NCBI RefSeq assembly: GCF_005843885.1
Contig: NZ_CP040443.1
Location: 3,472,001-3,536,000 of the forward strand
DNA: 64,000 bases
Direction: 5' to 3'
From: Escherichia sp. E4742
Lineage (GTDB): Bacteria; Pseudomonadota; Gammaproteobacteria; Enterobacterales; Enterobacteriaceae
Part shown: positions 61,956 through 64,000 of the stretch, piece after piece
Numbering within the stretch: position 1 is the stretch's first letter
Layout: each line of letters opens with the position of its first letter
The notes under the pieces: model-generated
What the model saw: the letters and a program-made list of their open reading frames with translations, nothing else
Databases searched by the model: none
Told to the model about the DNA's origin: nothing
Made by a program: the position numbers and the translations under genes

Positions 61956-64000
61956 ATGAAAAAAAATGCCCAGTCCGTGGAAGCCTGGCTGGAGGCGATG
62001 ATCGCCGTGGCGCGTTATTACCGCCTTGATTTTTCTCAGGAGAATGTGCGTGCAACCGTCAACTGGGAGCGCGACAGCAAACGGGAAGAGTTACTCACCG
62101 ACATGGCGCGGCAGTTGGGGATGGGGCTACGGCTGGTGGAGTTCTCCGCCGATTCGCTTAACCCATGGCGACTGCCGTTGATTGCGGTGTTTGATAATCA
62201 ACAGGTCGGTGTGATCACTCGCCGCGATAACCACGACAATATCAGCATTCAGTTCAGTGGTGACGAAGGGCTGGAAACCACGCTTAACGTCGCGGATGTT
62301 GAAGATAAAATCGTCGAACTGGCGCTACTCCGCCCGCTCAGCGCCATTCCAGATGCGCGGGTAGATGACTACATTCGCCCGTATCAAGCGAACTGGTTCT
62401 GGAATCTCTCGCTGAAAGACTGGCGGCGCTATGGCGATATTATGCTGGCGTCACTGGTGGCGAACGTGCTGGCACTGGCGGCGATGATTTTCTCGATGCA
62501 GGTTTACGACCGCGTCGTTCCGGCGCAGTCGTACCCGACGCTGTGGGTGCTGTTCGCCGGGGTGATGATGGCGATCCTGTTTGAGTTCTGTATGCGCATG
62601 GTGCGTACGCACCTCTCGGATATGATTGGCAAGCGGGCGGATTTACGGATTTCGGATCGCGTTTTTGGTCATGCGTTACGGCTGAAAAATAATGTGCGAT
62701 CGAAATCCACCGGATCGTTTATCTCGCAGATCCGCGAACTGGAATCGGTGCGGGAGCTTATTACTTCCACCACCATCGGCGCGGTGGCGGATCTGCCGTT
62801 CTTCCTGCTGTTTGTCTTTATTCTGTGGATGATTGGCGGCTGGCTGGTGCTGGTTGTTTTGCTGGCGCTGCCGTTGCTGGTGATCCCCGGCCTGCTGGTG
62901 CAACGCCCGCTGGCGCGGCTGGCGAACGAAGGGATGCGCGAGTCGGCGGTACGTAACGCGACGCTTGTGGAAGCCGTGCAGTCGATTGAAGACATTAAAC
63001 TGTTGCGCGCCGAACAGCGTTTTCAGAATCAGTGGAATCACACCAACGACGTGGCGTCGTCCATCAGCATGAAGCAACGTTTTCTCACCGGGCTGCTGCT
63101 CACCTGGACCCAGGAAGTGCAATCCATCGTCTACGTCGTGGTGCTGTTGGTGGGCTGCTTTATGGTAATGAACGGTGATATGACCACCGGCGCGCTGGTC
63201 GGGACGACGATCCTGGCTTCGCGCACCATTGCGCCGCTGTCGCAGATATCCGGCGTGCTCTCGCGCTGGCAGCAGGCGAAGGTGGCGCGTAACGGCCTTG
63301 ATGAACTGATGAAGCGCCCGGTGGATCAGCCGGAGCACGGCAAACTGGTGCATAAAGCGGTGCTGCACGGCAATTATCAGTTCAGCAATGCGGTGTTTTA
63401 TTACGACGAAGAAGAGAAGATTGCCGATGTGGCGATTGGCAAACTCAACATTCAGGCCGGAGAGAAAATCGCCATTCTCGGGCGCAACGGCGCGGGTAAA
63501 TCGACGCTACTGCAAATGCTCGCCGGAATGCGTATCGCCCAGCAGGGGCAGGTGCTGCTGGATAACATCAGCATCGGGCAGCTTGATCCGGCGGATCTGC
63601 GCCGCGACATGGGGCTGCTTAGCCAGACCGGGCGACTGTTCTTCGGCTCGCTGCGGGAAAACCTCACCATGGGGATGCCGGAAGCCAGCGATGAAGATAT
63701 CGAGCGCGCATTAATCCTCAGCGGGGCGCTGCCCTTTGTGCAGAAGCAGAAAAACGGCCTTAACTACATGATTCAGGAAGGGGGATTTGGCCTCTCTGGC
63801 GGTCAGCGGCAAACGCTGCTGCTGGCGCGGCTACTTATCTCTCAACCCAATATCGTCCTGCTTGACGAACCCAGCGCCTCGCTGGACGAAATGGCGGAAG
63901 CGCATTTAATCGAGCAACTGAAGCAGTGGATAGGCCATCGCACGCTGGTAATCGCCACTCATCGCACGGCGATGCTGCAACTGGTAGACAGGATAATCGT
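61956..64000 (+). CDS. Type I secretion ABC transporter (LapB/HlyB-like), 3' end outside window
   Basis: This transporter starts three bases after the adhesin stop and is open to the window edge (681 codons seen; the family has about 700-720). Residues 1-125 form a C39-like peptidase domain without the catalytic cysteine, as in LapB and HlyB exporters whose substrates are not cleaved. A six-helix membrane domain follows (about 155-440). The ATPase has Walker A GRNGAGKST from residue 509, signature LSGGQ at 613-617, Walker B LLDEP with Asp637/Glu638, and the switch histidine at 669. Translation is probably coupled to the adhesin. The membrane-fusion (HlyD-type) gene should follow outside. Confidence 0.94.
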   Translation, partial: MKKNAQSVEAWLEAMIAVARYYRLDFSQENVRATVNWERDSKREELLTDMARQLGMGLRLVEFSADSLNPWRLPLIAVFDNQQVGVITRRDNHDNISIQFSGDEGLETTLNVADVEDKIVELALLRPLSAIPDARVDDYIRPYQANWFWNLSLKDWRRYGDIMLASLVANVLALAAMIFSMQVYDRVVPAQSYPTLWVLFAGVMMAILFEFCMRMVRTHLSDMIGKRADLRISDRVFGHALRLKNNVRSKSTGSFISQIRELESVRELITSTTIGAVADLPFFLLFVFILWMIGGWLVLVVLLALPLLVIPGLLVQRPLARLANEGMRESAVRNATLVEAVQSIEDIKLLRAEQRFQNQWNHTNDVASSISMKQRFLTGLLLTWTQEVQSIVYVVVLLVGCFMVMNGDMTTGALVGTTILASRTIAPLSQISGVLSRWQQAKVARNGLDELMKRPVDQPEHGKLVHKAVLHGNYQFSNAVFYYDEEEKIADVAIGKLNIQAGEKIAILGRNGAGKSTLLQMLAGMRIAQQGQVLLDNISIGQLDPADLRRDMGLLSQTGRLFFGSLRENLTMGMPEASDEDIERALILSGALPFVQKQKNGLNYMIQEGGFGLSGGQRQTLLLARLLISQPNIVLLDEPSASLDEMAEAHLIEQLKQWIGHRTLVIATHRTAMLQLVDRII

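Noticed and set aside
62676..63368. A 230-codon minus-strand frame at the right end
   Set aside because: It lies opposite the ABC exporter, whose frame continues through Walker A, signature and Walker B motifs.

Overview
The window is chromosomal DNA from Escherichia, meaning E. coli or a very close sibling. From position 1 to 38,477 the gene order is the one I know from the E. coli K-12 acr-ush-cop region: ybaY, atl, ffs, ybaA, pdeB, ylaC, maa, hha-tomB, acrAB/acrR, mscK, ybaM-priC, ybaN, apt, dnaX-ybaB-recR, htpG, adk, hemH, aes, gsk, ybaL, fsr, ushA, ybaK, ybaP, copA, glsA-ybaT. Some proteins (HtpG, RecR, YbaB) read as I remember them from K-12. Others (Aes, Maa, AcrR, the N-terminal part of MscK) differ at many residues, so this is not a K-12 strain. 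K-12 comparisons are from memory, not alignment.

The core segment holds several linked units. The tripartite efflux genes acrA-acrB (minus strand) and their repressor acrR diverge across a perfect 24-bp operator. hha-tomB is a small toxin-antitoxin-like regulatory pair. apt, dnaX, ybaB and recR form a DNA metabolism group, with the programmed frameshift site of dnaX intact. htpG has a textbook sigma-32 promoter. copA has a CueR-type operator and its own frameshift site for the short CopA(Z) chaperone. glsA-ybaT is the acid-resistance glutaminase and its amino-acid permease. REP/BIME palindromes occupy several intergenic gaps. One small accessory gene between gsk and ybaL encodes two copies of a short alpha/beta-type module and appears frameshifted near its 3' end.

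From 38,478 to the right edge the content is accessory. Where K-12 has cueR after ybaT, this genome carries a type I secretion adhesin locus: a TolC-family outer-membrane protein, a single 7,222-residue open frame of 21.7 kb, and an ABC exporter that runs off the window. The giant protein has a BapA-like N-terminal prefix, a TAAG tetrapeptide followed by a Gly/Ala-rich hydrophobic stretch, about 55 immunoglobulin-like units of about 99 residues, and a block of five to seven units of a second type. These are followed by six calcium-loop (FG-GAP/VCBS-like) repeats that probably form a beta-propeller, and then RTX-like repeats with a type I secretion signal.

The Ig array is hierarchical. Eight copies of one domain class recur at intervals of 1,794 to 1,803 bp, so the stalk grew by duplicating a six-domain, 1.8-kb block. 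The membrane-fusion subunit of the exporter and the displaced cueR are expected just beyond the right edge.
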